Shown: one piece after another, positions 1 through 10,679 of the stretch
Numbering within the stretch: the stretch's first letter is position 1
How the letters are laid out: every line of letters starts with the position of its first letter
Assembly: GCA_902536765.1 (NCBI GenBank)
Contig: CACAYM010000003.1
Coordinates: 129,890-193,889, forward strand
Source: an uncultured Pelagibacteraceae bacterium
GTDB taxonomy: Bacteria > Pseudomonadota > Alphaproteobacteria > Pelagibacterales > Pelagibacteraceae
Direction: 5' to 3'
DNA: 64,000 bases
Made by a program: the position numbers and the translations under genes
Notes under the pieces: generated by a model
What the model saw: only the letters and a program-made list of their open reading frames with translations
Told to the model about the DNA's origin: nothing
Databases searched by the model: none

Positions 1-16
1 TAAAAGTAATCCTTTA

Positions 17-1957
17 GTGAGCGATTCTGTTTTTGATATTTTAAAAAGGGAAATTCTTGATTTAGAAAAAAAATACGAATTTCTAAAAAGTAAAGACTCG
101 CCGTCAATTAGCACTGGTTACAAACCTTCGAAATACTTCAAGAAAGTAAAACATAAAACACCAATGTTATCTCTAAGTAATGCTTTTGATAAAATTGATT
201 TATTAAATTTTGAAAAAAAAATTTTGAATTTTTTAAGTTTAGAAAACAATAATATTATTGAATATAGTGCTGAGCCAAAAATTGATGGAATTTCTGCTTC
301 TTTATATTATAAGAATGGAAAGTTTATCCAAGGTTTATCTAGAGGAGATGGAGTTGAAGGTGAGGATATTACTGTAAATTTAAATACTATCTCTGATATT
401 CCTAAAAATCTGAAAGGTTCGAATATTCCAAATGAAATTGATATTAGAGGAGAAGTTTTTATTAAAAACTCAGATTTTAAAAAACTGAGTGACAAATTTG
501 CAAATCCAAGAAATGCTGCGTCGGGCTCATTAAGGCAAAAAAATCCAGAAAAAACCAAAGAAATCCCATTAAAATTTATTGCCTACACTTTTGGTTTTGC
601 AAAAAATTTTAATGTTTTAAAGCAATCCCACTTTTTGGAAATTCTTAAAAATTGGGGATTTAAAGTTAATAAATTTAATAAACTTATAAAAGGAATCGAT
701 AATTTGATTAAAAATCATTCTGAATTAGAAGCTAAAAGAAAAGAGATTGATTTTGATATTGATGGAATTGTTTATAAAATAAATAATTTTGACATTCAAA
801 AAAGATTGGGTTTTGTTGCTAATGCTCCTAGATGGGCAATCGCGCATAAGTTTTCATCAGACAAGTCAATTTCAGAGATACTTAACATAGAAATTCAAGT
901 TGGAAGAACAGGTGCATTAACACCTGTAGCAAAAATAAAACCTATTAATATTGGCGGTGTGCTTGTATCAAATGCTACTTTACATAACGAAGATGAGATA
1001 CAAAGAAAAGATATTAGAATAGGAGATGTGGTTACTGTAGAGAGAGCAGGTGACGTAATTCCTAGAGTGATTTCAGTAGATTTAAAAAAAAGATATAAAG
1101 ATTTAAAAAAATTTGTTTTTCCAAAAAAATGTCCTTCTTGTGGAGCTTCTACAATAAAGGAATTTAATAAGACTACAAAAAAATTTGATGCTGTAAGGAG
1201 GTGTATAAATAATAGCTACGATTGTGAGAAAATAGCCATTGAAAAAATAAAACATTTCGTATCGAAAGAGGCATTAAATATTGAAGGTTTAGGAAAAAAA
1301 ATTGTTGAAAATTTTTGGGAATTAAAACTGATTAGATATCCTCAAGATATATTTAATCTTGACTATAAGAAAATTTCTGAACTTGAGGGTTGGGGAAAGC
1401 TGTCAGTTGCTAACCTAAAATATTCGATTGAGCAAAAAAAAAATATCACACTAAGTAAATTTATATATTCAATCGGCATAAGGCACATCGGTCAAGAAAA
1501 TGCAAAGCTTATATCTAAAACACTAAAAAATGCTAAAGACTTCTTTGAATTAGGTAAAAATAACAATTTTGATGATCTGTTAAATATTGACGGCATAGGT
1601 GATACTCAAATCAAATCTATCAAAGAATTTTTTTCTCAAAAAAAAAATATGTTCGTTTTGGAAAAATTAAAAGCAAGTTTAAATATAATAAATGAAAAAG
1701 AAATTTCAAAAAATGGTATTTTAAGAGAAAAAACATTTATGTTTACTGGAAAACTTGCGGGCATAAGTAGAGCAGAAGCAAAGTCTTTAGTAGAGAAAAA
1801 TTCGGGAAAAATTGTTAGTAACGTTAGTCAAAAACTTAATTTCTTAATTACGGGTATTAAACCAACATCTAGAAAAGTTAATGAGGCAAAAATTTTAAAT
1901 ATAAAAATAATTTCACAATCAGAATTTTTAAAAATGCTTGATACTAAAGACTCTTAA
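17..1957 (+). CDS. ligA: NAD-dependent DNA ligase LigA
   Basis: EPKIDGISASLYY adenylation motif, RGDGVEGEDITVNL, Cys4 zinc finger (CPSCG...RCIN..DC), HhH repeats and C-terminal BRCT (FMFTGKL). Confidence 0.97.
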   Translation: MSDSVFDILKREILDLEKKYEFLKSKDSPSISTGYKPSKYFKKVKHKTPMLSLSNAFDKIDLLNFEKKILNFLSLENNNIIEYSAEPKIDGISASLYYKNGKFIQGLSRGDGVEGEDITVNLNTISDIPKNLKGSNIPNEIDIRGEVFIKNSDFKKLSDKFANPRNAASGSLRQKNPEKTKEIPLKFIAYTFGFAKNFNVLKQSHFLEILKNWGFKVNKFNKLIKGIDNLIKNHSELEAKRKEIDFDIDGIVYKINNFDIQKRLGFVANAPRWAIAHKFSSDKSISEILNIEIQVGRTGALTPVAKIKPINIGGVLVSNATLHNEDEIQRKDIRIGDVVTVERAGDVIPRVISVDLKKRYKDLKKFVFPKKCPSCGASTIKEFNKTTKKFDAVRRCINNSYDCEKIAIEKIKHFVSKEALNIEGLGKKIVENFWELKLIRYPQDIFNLDYKKISELEGWGKLSVANLKYSIEQKKNITLSKFIYSIGIRHIGQENAKLISKTLKNAKDFFELGKNNNFDDLLNIDGIGDTQIKSIKEFFSQKKNMFVLEKLKASLNIINEKEISKNGILREKTFMFTGKLAGISRAEAKSLVEKNSGKIVSNVSQKLNFLITGIKPTSRKVNEAKILNIKIISQSEFLKMLDTKDS

Positions 1958-3641
1958 TCAACCATTTTTTTTCATTTTGATTCAAATATTTAGAAATTTT
2001 CGAATACACTAACAAGTGATAATTAAACAAGTATTCTTCCTCTTTTTTATTTAATAGCTTGAAATTAATAAGTTCTCTATCTATAGGTGCCAAAGTAAGG
2101 TTTTCAAAAAATAATCGTTTTTTTTTTCTTTTCACATATATTAAATTCTCAATTCTAATTCCAAATTTTCCTTCTCTATAAAACCCAGGTTCATTACTCA
2201 AAACCATTCCTTCTTTAAGTTTTATTGGATTGTATTTGGAAATAGATTGTGGACCTTCATGCACATTTAAAAAATAACCAACTCCATGACCAGTGCCATG
2301 GCCATAATCAAGTTTTTGTTTTTTTAAAAATTTTCTTGCTTGAACATCTAGCTTTTTTCCGGTGTTATATTTAAGTAAATTACTGGTTGCAACTGCTATA
2401 TGACCTTTAAGAACCAACGTAAAAATATTCTTTATTTCATTAGATTGTTTTTTGAAGCAAACAGTTCTTGTAACATCAGTTGTTCCGTATTTGTATTGCC
2501 CACCAGAATCAAATAAAAATAAGTCTTTTTTGTTTATCACTTTATTTGTTTTTTTTGTAGCTCTGTAGTGCACAATTGCGCCATTAGACCCTGATCCAGC
2601 AATTGTACTAAAACTTGGATAAAGATATTTTTTATTTTTTTTCCTGAATTTTTCTAATTGTCTTTCAGCACCAATTTCAGTTAATTTTTTTTTTTTAAAG
2701 TTTTTTATCCAAAAGAGAAACTTTGTTAATGCTACTCCATCTGACACGTGGCTTTCTATCATATTATTAATCTCGGTTGAATTTTTTATGGATTTCAAAA
2801 AGTAACATGGATCACTTCGATTAATAATCTTAAATTTTGAACTAATAATATCTTCTTTTAGAACTGATAAGGTTTTATTATCAATAATAAATTTTTTACC
2901 TTTTAAATTTTTTATGAATTTTTCAAATTCATCTTCTTCAATAATTTGATTTGAAGATATTTTTTTTTCTATTAATAATTTCTTAGCCTTAAATTTTTTA
3001 GTAATCAGATATATTTTTTTATTTTTTGTTACTAACAAATTACAGTTAGGCAAAGGAGAGAAAGGCGTGTCGGATCCTCTAATATTTAGTAACCAGGCAA
3101 CGTTTTCAGACGCACTTATAAACAAAAAATCTGCTTTTTTATTCGATAAGTATTTTGATACTAAATTAATTTTCTTATGATGGCTCTCTCCACTAAACTT
3201 ATTTGAAAGGGAAAAAAATGGCTTACTTTTAATTTTTTTATTTTTGAAAATTTCATCAACCAAGTTTTTTTTTAAAGGTTTTAATTTAATTTTTTTGCTA
3301 AATAAATAATCCAGCTGATCGTAAGTAAAAAGATTTGGATCGAAACCTAATTTAATATTTTTAAATATTTCTTTTGGTAACTTTTCATGTATTTTTATAA
3401 TTTTAAAATTTTTACCAGACTCAATTTTTGCTTGTATAGTGTATCTGCTGTCGACAAAAAGGTAATTTTTTTTTTGTAAAATAATCGCTAATCCAGCTGA
3501 CCCACTAAAGTTTGATATTGTTTTAAGTCTGTCATTTTTAACCTGTTCAGTAAAAAAGCTATCATTTTTTGGTACTATATATCCATCTAAACTGTAATTT
3601 CTTGATATCTTTCTTAATTTCTTGATATTAATTTTTGTCAT
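1944..3641 (-). CDS. pepP: Xaa-Pro aminopeptidase (M24 family)
   Basis: creatinase N-domain plus M24 metal motifs (LFLFDSGGQYKYGTTDVTRT, DYGHGTGHGVGYFLNVHEGP, SNEPGFY). Confidence 0.9.
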   Translation of the reverse strand: MTKINIKKLRKISRNYSLDGYIVPKNDSFFTEQVKNDRLKTISNFSGSAGLAIILQKKNYLFVDSRYTIQAKIESGKNFKIIKIHEKLPKEIFKNIKLGFDPNLFTYDQLDYLFSKKIKLKPLKKNLVDEIFKNKKIKSKPFFSLSNKFSGESHHKKINLVSKYLSNKKADFLFISASENVAWLLNIRGSDTPFSPLPNCNLLVTKNKKIYLITKKFKAKKLLIEKKISSNQIIEEDEFEKFIKNLKGKKFIIDNKTLSVLKEDIISSKFKIINRSDPCYFLKSIKNSTEINNMIESHVSDGVALTKFLFWIKNFKKKKLTEIGAERQLEKFRKKNKKYLYPSFSTIAGSGSNGAIVHYRATKKTNKVINKKDLFLFDSGGQYKYGTTDVTRTVCFKKQSNEIKNIFTLVLKGHIAVATSNLLKYNTGKKLDVQARKFLKKQKLDYGHGTGHGVGYFLNVHEGPQSISKYNPIKLKEGMVLSNEPGFYREGKFGIRIENLIYVKRKKKRLFFENLTLAPIDRELINFKLLNKKEEEYLFNYHLLVYSKISKYLNQNEKKWLIKSL

Positions 3642-5671
3642 TTAATTCTTTTTTGATATCTAATCCATCCTGGGCTCCTGGTCCCTTCTTCAATTTCAAA
3701 ATCTTGATTAAATTCAAAATCTTCATTTTGATTTTCGTCATTGTGAATAATGTCTTTTTCTATAAATTTTTCTGGGAGTTCTTCCACAAATCTTGACGCC
3801 ATACTATCAATCCAATCACCCTGATAAAATCTATTCATTGAAAATGAAATATACGCTTTTTTTTTTGCTCTTGTGATACCAACATAGGCAAGTCTCCTCT
3901 CTTCCTCTAGACCTTTCTCTCCTTTTTCCTCTAGAGATTTTTGGTGAGGGAACAAACCTTCTTCCCAACCAGGTAAAAAAATTACATCGAATTCTAATCC
4001 TTTAGACGCATGCATAGTCATTAAGTTAATTTTTTGGCCATCCCAGTCTTGGTCTATTGAAGTAGCTAATGATACATGCTCTAAAAAACTTTCTAAGTTA
4101 TCAAATTCTTTCATAGCACTTAAAAGTTCTTTAATATTTTCTAATCTATTTTCATTTTCCAAATCTTTTTTATTTTTCAGCATTCCAGAATATCCTGACT
4201 CATCAAGTATTATTTGCAGTAATTTCACATGATAAGTATTTTTTAATTCATAATCATTTTTCCATTTATTTAATAAATTTAAAAAATAAGATAATCCTAA
4301 TTTTGCTTTTGGTTTTATCTCATTATTTTCTATCAGGATCTTTGATGCTGAAATAAGTGACACAGAATTTTTTTTTGAATATTCATGAATTATTTTTATA
4401 GTATTTTCTCCAATTGATCTTTTGGGGTTATTTACAACTCTTTCAAAAGCTAAATCATCTTTTTCTTGATAAACTAACCTCAAGTAGGCAATACAATCTT
4501 TTATTTCAGCTCTTTCATAAAACTTAGTACCCCCTATAATTCTATATGGTAGGCCAATTTTTAGAAATCTCTCCTCAAATTCTCTTGTTTGAAATATAGC
4601 TCTTACTAAAATGGTAATATCATTTAAAGAATAACTTTTTTTCAAATTTTTTTCAATTTCATCACTAAGTCCAATTGCTTCCTCTTTGCCATTTCTATAA
4701 CAACTTAGTTTGATTAAGTCACCAGTCTCTGAGTTTGCTCTCAATGTTTTGCCGACTCTTTTTTTATTATTTGAAATTAATTCTGATGCAATAGATAAAA
4801 TATTTTGTGTAGATCTATAGTTCTCTTCAAGTCTAATTACTTTCGTATTTTCATAAATTTTATCAAATTCTAAAAAGTTTTTTATCTCCGCACCTCTCCA
4901 ACTATAAATTGATTGATCATCATCGCCAACACAGCAAATATTTTTATTCAATTTTGCGAGAATATTTAACCATTTACTTTGAATATAATTTGTATCTTGG
5001 TATTCATCTACTAAGATATATTTAAAATTTTTATTATAAATTTCACAAATATCTTCATTTTTCTGCAAAATATTTACGCAGTGTAAAATAAGGTCGCCAA
5101 AGTCACAACAATTTAGATTAATTAATTTTTGTTGATAAATTATATATACAGGAAGAATTGTTTTTTCAAATATATCTTTTTTATTTAAAATAACATCTTT
5201 TGGAAACCATCCATTATTTTTCCATCTATCAATTATAGAAAGAATTAATTTAGGCGATAATTTTTTTGAATCTATATTTTCTGACTTACAAATATTTTTT
5301 ATAAGTCTTACTTGATCATCAGTGTCTAAAATAGTAAAATTAGAGTTTAGCCCTGCAGCTTTTGCATGTTTTCTTAAAATTTTTGCACATATCGAATGAA
5401 ATGTTCCTAGCCACGAAAGTCCTACAGCTTCAGACCCAAGTATTTTGCTAACCCTTAAGTGCATTTCTTTTGCTGCTTTATTAGTGAAAGTTACTGACAA
5501 TATTTGGTTCGGAAAAGCCTTTTTTTTTTTAATTATATGCGCAATCCTAGATGTAAGTACTTTAGTTTTTCCTGAACCAGCTCCAGCAACTACCAAAATT
5601 GGTCCTTCCGTGTTAATTACAGCCTCTTTTTGTGCAGAATTTAAATCTTTTAAATAATCAAAGTTTATCAT
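3638..5671 (-). CDS. uvrD: UvrD/PcrA/Rep-type superfamily 1 DNA helicase
   Basis: LNSAQKEAV...VVAGAGSGKTKVLTSRI, VDEYQDTN, GDDDQSIYSWRGA, MTMHASKGLEF motifs. Confidence 0.93.
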   Translation of the reverse strand: MINFDYLKDLNSAQKEAVINTEGPILVVAGAGSGKTKVLTSRIAHIIKKKKAFPNQILSVTFTNKAAKEMHLRVSKILGSEAVGLSWLGTFHSICAKILRKHAKAAGLNSNFTILDTDDQVRLIKNICKSENIDSKKLSPKLILSIIDRWKNNGWFPKDVILNKKDIFEKTILPVYIIYQQKLINLNCCDFGDLILHCVNILQKNEDICEIYNKNFKYILVDEYQDTNYIQSKWLNILAKLNKNICCVGDDDQSIYSWRGAEIKNFLEFDKIYENTKVIRLEENYRSTQNILSIASELISNNKKRVGKTLRANSETGDLIKLSCYRNGKEEAIGLSDEIEKNLKKSYSLNDITILVRAIFQTREFEERFLKIGLPYRIIGGTKFYERAEIKDCIAYLRLVYQEKDDLAFERVVNNPKRSIGENTIKIIHEYSKKNSVSLISASKILIENNEIKPKAKLGLSYFLNLLNKWKNDYELKNTYHVKLLQIILDESGYSGMLKNKKDLENENRLENIKELLSAMKEFDNLESFLEHVSLATSIDQDWDGQKINLMTMHASKGLEFDVIFLPGWEEGLFPHQKSLEEKGEKGLEEERRLAYVGITRAKKKAYISFSMNRFYQGDWIDSMASRFVEELPEKFIEKDIIHNDENQNEDFEFNQDFEIEEGTRSPGWIRYQKRIK

Positions 5672-5704
5672 TTATAAATAATCATTATAAATCATTTTAA
5701 ATTT

Positions 5705-7150
5705 ATGAAAAAAATAAATTTTAATATAAAATTTAATCCTAAAATTGGGATATTTACACTCACTAGTTTATTTTTTTTGTACTTGTTATATTTATCAATA
5801 CCAAGTTTATACGATAGTGGAAGAGTACAAAAAGACCTTAATAATAAAATTGTAGATGAGTTCGGGTTCAATCTTAGTCTATCTAGTGAAATTTCTTACA
5901 GAATCCTCCCTCAACCACATTTTCATGTCAAGGACTCAAAAATTTTAGGAAAAAATAAAATAGCAGAGGAGATTGGAGAGATTAAAGATATAAAGATTTT
6001 TATAAACCAAAGAAATTTATTAAAAAAACAAGATATAAATATTAAACAAATAGTTTTCTCGAAAGGTAATTTTTTTATTAATAGAGAAAATTTTAGCTTT
6101 ATAATAAATCTTCTTAATGATGAATTTTCAAAAAAAAAACTTATTATAAAAAAAAGTAAATTATTTTTTAACGATAAAAATAGAGATATAATTTTTATAT
6201 ATAGTATCGATAGTCTTAACCTTTTCAAAAATATAAAAAAAAAAAATCAAGGGATAAAAACCAAAGGAAGTATTTTTAAAATACCAATTAAATTTTATTG
6301 GGAAAAAAATTTAGAAAATAAAAAAACTATTTCAAATTTTAAAGCTGATAAATTAGATATTGATTTTCAAAACAAAGGTAATTTTCAGAATGAAGAATAT
6401 ATTTATGATAATAATTTAAATATTTTAACAAGTAATTTTAAAACAAATTATAAAATTTCAAAAAATCAAATTGAATTAAAATCACAAAAATCTCTTATAA
6501 AGAATACTCCAATCAGTTATTTTGGTAATATTGATTTATCACCTTTTAGTTTCCAAATATATATTAATGCTAAAGAAATCGATCTTGAGTATTTTTTCAA
6601 AAATACTTTTTTCCTGAACGAAATAGTATCTTCAAATATTTTACTAAACCAAAATATTAATGGAGTTTTAAAAATCAAAACCGAAAAATTAAATAAAAAT
6701 AAATTTTTTAATAGCGCCCAAGTAAATGTTAATTTTGAGGAAGGCTATTTTAATTTTAATAATTCTTATGCAATAAATAATAAATTTGCTAAAATTACCG
6801 CAAATAACATCAAATTTGAGGAAATAAATGCCACATCATACCTAAATGGAGATATTTTTTTAGATATTTTTAACAAAAACCAATTTTTTAAATTTTTTCC
6901 AATTCAAAAAAAAAAAAGATTTAAAAGAAATTTTGATAAGATAAAATTTTATTTTACGTTCAATTTAAATAATTCAAAATTTTCTATAAATAGAATTAAT
7001 TTTTTCGATAAACAAAATAAAATTATTCAATCAAAAAATGTGGATGATTTTGTTGAAGATAATTACGAAACTCGTTTTAATTACTCAAATAGTGTTTTAT
7101 TTAAAAACTATATAAAAAAAGTTATCAACGCTTATTTAGACGAGGGATAA
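5705..7150 (+). CDS. AsmA-like envelope protein
   Basis: N-terminal TM, then ...DEFGFNLSLSSEISYRILPQPHFHVKDSKI typical of the AsmA N-terminus; long low-complexity beta-rich body. Confidence 0.6.
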   Translation: MKKINFNIKFNPKIGIFTLTSLFFLYLLYLSIPSLYDSGRVQKDLNNKIVDEFGFNLSLSSEISYRILPQPHFHVKDSKILGKNKIAEEIGEIKDIKIFINQRNLLKKQDINIKQIVFSKGNFFINRENFSFIINLLNDEFSKKKLIIKKSKLFFNDKNRDIIFIYSIDSLNLFKNIKKKNQGIKTKGSIFKIPIKFYWEKNLENKKTISNFKADKLDIDFQNKGNFQNEEYIYDNNLNILTSNFKTNYKISKNQIELKSQKSLIKNTPISYFGNIDLSPFSFQIYINAKEIDLEYFFKNTFFLNEIVSSNILLNQNINGVLKIKTEKLNKNKFFNSAQVNVNFEEGYFNFNNSYAINNKFAKITANNIKFEEINATSYLNGDIFLDIFNKNQFFKFFPIQKKKRFKRNFDKIKFYFTFNLNNSKFSINRINFFDKQNKIIQSKNVDDFVEDNYETRFNYSNSVLFKNYIKKVINAYLDEG

Positions 7151-8565
7151 ATCATTTTCTTTGGATCTACTATTTTATCATATTCACTTTCACTAATTAA
7201 TTTCGTTTTTAAAGTTTCATATCTTAAAGATGTGTTATTAGTAAGAGCATTTTTTGCAATCTTCGCTGCTTTATCGTACCCAATTTTTGGCGTTAACGCA
7301 GTTACCAGCATTAATGAATTGTTAAGTAGCTCCTTTATTTTTATTTTGTTTGCTTTAATTCCATCAACACAATACTTTGCGAAGTTTTTTGAACTATCTG
7401 ATAACAACGTTATGGATTGTATAATATTATGAGCAATAAGAGGTTTAAATACATTTAATTCAAAATGTCCATTCGATCCGGCTATTGTAATTCCATAATG
7501 ATTACCCATGACTTTTGCACAAACCATCGTTATTGCCTCGCACTGTGTTGGGTTTATCTTGCCAGGCATTATTGATGAACCTGCCTCATTCGCTGGCAAT
7601 TCTAATTCTGAATATCCAGCTCTTGGTCCGGATCCTAAAAATCTTATATCATTTGCAATTTTAGTCAAACAAACTGCAGTTGTATTTAAAGTTCCAGAAA
7701 AATTTACTATTGGATCATGAGATGCAAGAGCTGCAAATTTATTTTTTGCACACTTAAATGGAAGTTTAGTAATTTTTGATATCTCATTGACAATTTTTTT
7801 ATCAAAGTTTTTTGAACTATTTATACCAGTTCCGACAGCGGTTCCACCTTGAGCTAGAAAATAAATTTCTTTAAGGCTTAACTTTATTCTATTAATTGAA
7901 TCTTGAAGCTGGGATTGGTAACCAGAAAATTCCTGACCAAGTGAAATTGGTGTAGCATCTTGAAGATGTGTTCTTCCTATCTTAATTATTTTATTAAATT
8001 CTGAAACTTTTTTTTTAAGTTTTTTATTCAACAATTCTAGATTAGGTAAAAGATCATTTATTGTTTTAGTCGCAATAGCTATGTGAATAGCTGAGGGAAA
8101 TACGTCGTTGGTAGATTGAGACTTGTTTACATGGTCATTCGGATGTACGGGATTTTTAGTACCCTTTTTTCCTTTCAAAATTTCTATTGCTCTATTAGAA
8201 ATGACTTCATTAATATTCATATTTGTTTGGGTTCCAGAGCCAGTTTGCCAAACTTTTAATGGAAAATGATCTTTTAATTTTCCTGATATTACTTCCTCAG
8301 ATGCTTTAATAACAGCTCTTGCAATTTTTTTATCTATTTTTTTTTCTTTTAAATGCACAATCGCTGCTGACTTTTTGATTATCGCAATAGATTGAATAAT
8401 CAAAGGATTAATTAAAATATCTCCAATATTGAAATATTTTTTTGACCTTTCTGTAGACGCGCCCCAATATTTATCCACAGGCACACTTATTGAACCGATG
8501 CTATCGTATTCTTTTCTAGTTTTCATAAACTTTAGTTTGAGTTCATTGATGTATTTCTTATACAA
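7132..8565 (-). CDS. fumC: fumarate hydratase class II (start probably at internal MKTRKEYDSIG)
   Basis: VWQTGSGTQTNMNINEV, GSSIMPGKINPTQCEA signature, HLQDATPISLGQEFSGY. Confidence 0.95.
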   Translation of the reverse strand: MYKKYINELKLKFMKTRKEYDSIGSISVPVDKYWGASTERSKKYFNIGDILINPLIIQSIAIIKKSAAIVHLKEKKIDKKIARAVIKASEEVISGKLKDHFPLKVWQTGSGTQTNMNINEVISNRAIEILKGKKGTKNPVHPNDHVNKSQSTNDVFPSAIHIAIATKTINDLLPNLELLNKKLKKKVSEFNKIIKIGRTHLQDATPISLGQEFSGYQSQLQDSINRIKLSLKEIYFLAQGGTAVGTGINSSKNFDKKIVNEISKITKLPFKCAKNKFAALASHDPIVNFSGTLNTTAVCLTKIANDIRFLGSGPRAGYSELELPANEAGSSIMPGKINPTQCEAITMVCAKVMGNHYGITIAGSNGHFELNVFKPLIAHNIIQSITLLSDSSKNFAKYCVDGIKANKIKIKELLNNSLMLVTALTPKIGYDKAAKIAKNALTNNTSLRYETLKTKLISESEYDKIVDPKKMIYPSSK

Positions 8566-8595
8566 TATGTTGAAAGAGAATCAAATAGGAGTGAT

Positions 8596-8970
8596 ATGAC
8601 AAATTTTGAAAAAGTTGAATTGTTTATGAAAACTTTTGGCCAAGAAGTTAAAACTTCGCCTAGCCTAAGTAATAAAAAAATAAACGATTTGAGGTTGAGC
8701 CTTATCGAGGAGGAGTTAAATGAACTTAAAGATGCAATAAAGAACAATAATTTGGTTGAAGTAGCTGATGCACTTACGGATATTTTATATGTTACTTATG
8801 GAGCTGGTCACGCGTTTGGTATAAACTTGGATGAATGTTTCGATGAAGTTCAAAAGTCTAATATGAGCAAACTAGATATGAATGGTAAGCCAATTTTTAA
8901 CAATAAGGGAAAAGTAATGAAAGGACCAAATTATTTTATTCCAAACTTTTCAAAACTTATAAAAAGCTAA
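8596..8970 (+). CDS. MazG-like / phosphoribosyl-ATP pyrophosphohydrolase-like NTP pyrophosphohydrolase
   Basis: LRLSLIEEELNELKDAIKNNNLVEVADALTDILYVTYG: EExxE...ExxD MazG-type motif. Confidence 0.8.
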   Translation: MTNFEKVELFMKTFGQEVKTSPSLSNKKINDLRLSLIEEELNELKDAIKNNNLVEVADALTDILYVTYGAGHAFGINLDECFDEVQKSNMSKLDMNGKPIFNNKGKVMKGPNYFIPNFSKLIKS

Positions 8971-9732
8971 TTATTTTTTTTTTAAGAATGCTATATTTGA
9001 GGATAAAGGCGATTTTTGATTTCCTTCATAAGTAAATATTTCCTCAATATTTTTAAATAAATAATCTTGATCCTCTTTATTGAGTATCTGCGACTCAAAA
9101 TAACTTTTATTTTTTATATTTGTAAGCAATTCCTCAATAAATATTTCCTTACCATTACTATCATCCAAATGTTTTTGATCATTGGGTGCTTTAAAATCCT
9201 CAATTATATAATAAGAATTACTTTCAACTTTTTTAAAAAAAAACTTTAAATTTTTAATAATGTGCGTAAGTATATGAGAGCCATCATCTATAATTATTTT
9301 GAATTTTTTATTATAGATTTTTTTTTCTAAATTTTTAAATTCATTTTCAATTGTTAGATCGCAATTTATAAATTTTAACCTTTTTGATTTATAACTAAAC
9401 TTAAAATTTCTATCTACTCCACATACATATGCATTGGGAAAATATAACACAAATGCAGCAGATGATGCACCTTTCCATGTCCCAATTTCTAGAAGGTCAA
9501 ACTTTTGATTTTTATATGATGACAAATGTTTTTCATAATATTTCGCGAAACCATGTCCAAGAATAAGATCTGAGTTTTTATCGTATTGATTTTTTACATT
9601 TGTACCTTTGTCAGTCCCAAAATAATTAAATATATCATCTAATGAACTAAAATTATTAAATATCTTATCGACATCGATTTTAGGTTTGAGATTAAAAGTA
9701 ATTTTTTTATAAAGTCGTGTAATTTTTTTCAT
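8971..9732 (-). CDS. class I SAM-dependent methyltransferase
   Basis: DLLEIGTWKGASSAAF (motif I), IIIDDGSHI, YYIIEDFK. Confidence 0.75.
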   Translation of the reverse strand: MKKITRLYKKITFNLKPKIDVDKIFNNFSSLDDIFNYFGTDKGTNVKNQYDKNSDLILGHGFAKYYEKHLSSYKNQKFDLLEIGTWKGASSAAFVLYFPNAYVCGVDRNFKFSYKSKRLKFINCDLTIENEFKNLEKKIYNKKFKIIIDDGSHILTHIIKNLKFFFKKVESNSYYIIEDFKAPNDQKHLDDSNGKEIFIEELLTNIKNKSYFESQILNKEDQDYLFKNIEEIFTYEGNQKSPLSSNIAFLKKK

Positions 9733-9772
9733 AAATAATTAAGCTATTATTATACTAAAAAATTTTCTTTAA

Positions 9773-10234
9773 CTATTTTTTTAATTCTAACAATACTTCT
9801 TTAGCATGATCTTTAACTCTTACATTTGACCATATTTTTTGAATCTTACCATTTAGGTTTATTAAGAAAGTGGATCTTATTACACCCATATAATTTTTTC
9901 CCAAAAATGACTTTTTACCCCATGCACCGTATTTCTTTATAACTGATAATCTTTCGTCAGATAATAAATCAAACTTTAATTTATATTTCTTCTTAAATTT
10001 GAGATGACTTTTGATATTATCTTTAGATAATCCAAGCACCAAAGTATTTTTTTTTTTAAAAATATTATTTAACTTATTAAAATCTTTAGACTCCAATGTG
10101 CACCCAGGTGTATCATCTTTTGGATAAATATATAAAACAATTTTTTGTTTACATTTATTTAATTCAAAAAATTTACCATTCGTACTAGGCAGTTTAAAGT
10201 TGGGAGCTTTTTTATTTAACTTTAACTTTATCAT
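9773..10234 (-). CDS. bcp: thioredoxin-dependent peroxiredoxin (Bcp/PrxQ)
   Basis: APNFKLPSTNGK...LYIYPKDDTPGCTLESKDF. Confidence 0.92.
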   Translation of the reverse strand: MIKLKLNKKAPNFKLPSTNGKFFELNKCKQKIVLYIYPKDDTPGCTLESKDFNKLNNIFKKKNTLVLGLSKDNIKSHLKFKKKYKLKFDLLSDERLSVIKKYGAWGKKSFLGKNYMGVIRSTFLINLNGKIQKIWSNVRVKDHAKEVLLELKK

Positions 10235-10244
10235 TTAATTTTTT

Positions 10245-10267
10245 ATGAGGTGATATTATCACCTCAT
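10245..10267. other. strong hairpin between the small secreted protein gene and bcp
   Basis: ATGAGGTGATATTATCACCTCAT: perfect 9-bp stem with 5-nt loop, no U-tract on the transcribed (-) strand; processing or attenuation hairpin possible. Confidence 0.45.
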
Positions 10268-10272
10268 ATCAA

Positions 10273-10479
10273 CTAATTATTTAACATGCTCAAAGCTTTA
10301 TTAAATAGCTTTTCAGATTTAGCATGATCGCCGTCGTCGTGTGCTTTCTTTCCAGCATCTTTAAGTTTTTCAATTTCATTTAGTTTATTTTCAATTTCAG
10401 TTAATAGCAAAGGACAAGACCCTGCGTTTGCTGCTTGAGCATAAATAAACAGAAATATAGATATTATTATTTTTTTCAT
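10273..10479 (-). CDS. small secreted helical protein (about 68 aa), unknown function
   Basis: strong SD (GGAGGTGAATATG) supports the start at 10479; signal peptide MKKIIISIFLFIYAQAANA; DAGKKAHDDGDHAKSEKLFNKALSML. Confidence 0.65.
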   Translation of the reverse strand: MKKIIISIFLFIYAQAANAGSCPLLLTEIENKLNEIEKLKDAGKKAHDDGDHAKSEKLFNKALSMLNN

Positions 10480-10679
10480 ATTCACCTCCAAATAAAAATT
10501 ATTACACTTATTTCTTTTTAAAAGTATCAGAGTGTCACACTTTCAAAATTTAAAAAAAAAGAATACAAATTTTATTTTAATCTGAAATATGATTATAATT
10601 ATAACTTTCTTTACAAATAAATAATGTAATTAAGTATTATCCTAATTTATAGGATGATATATATTTAATATTAAAAAAA

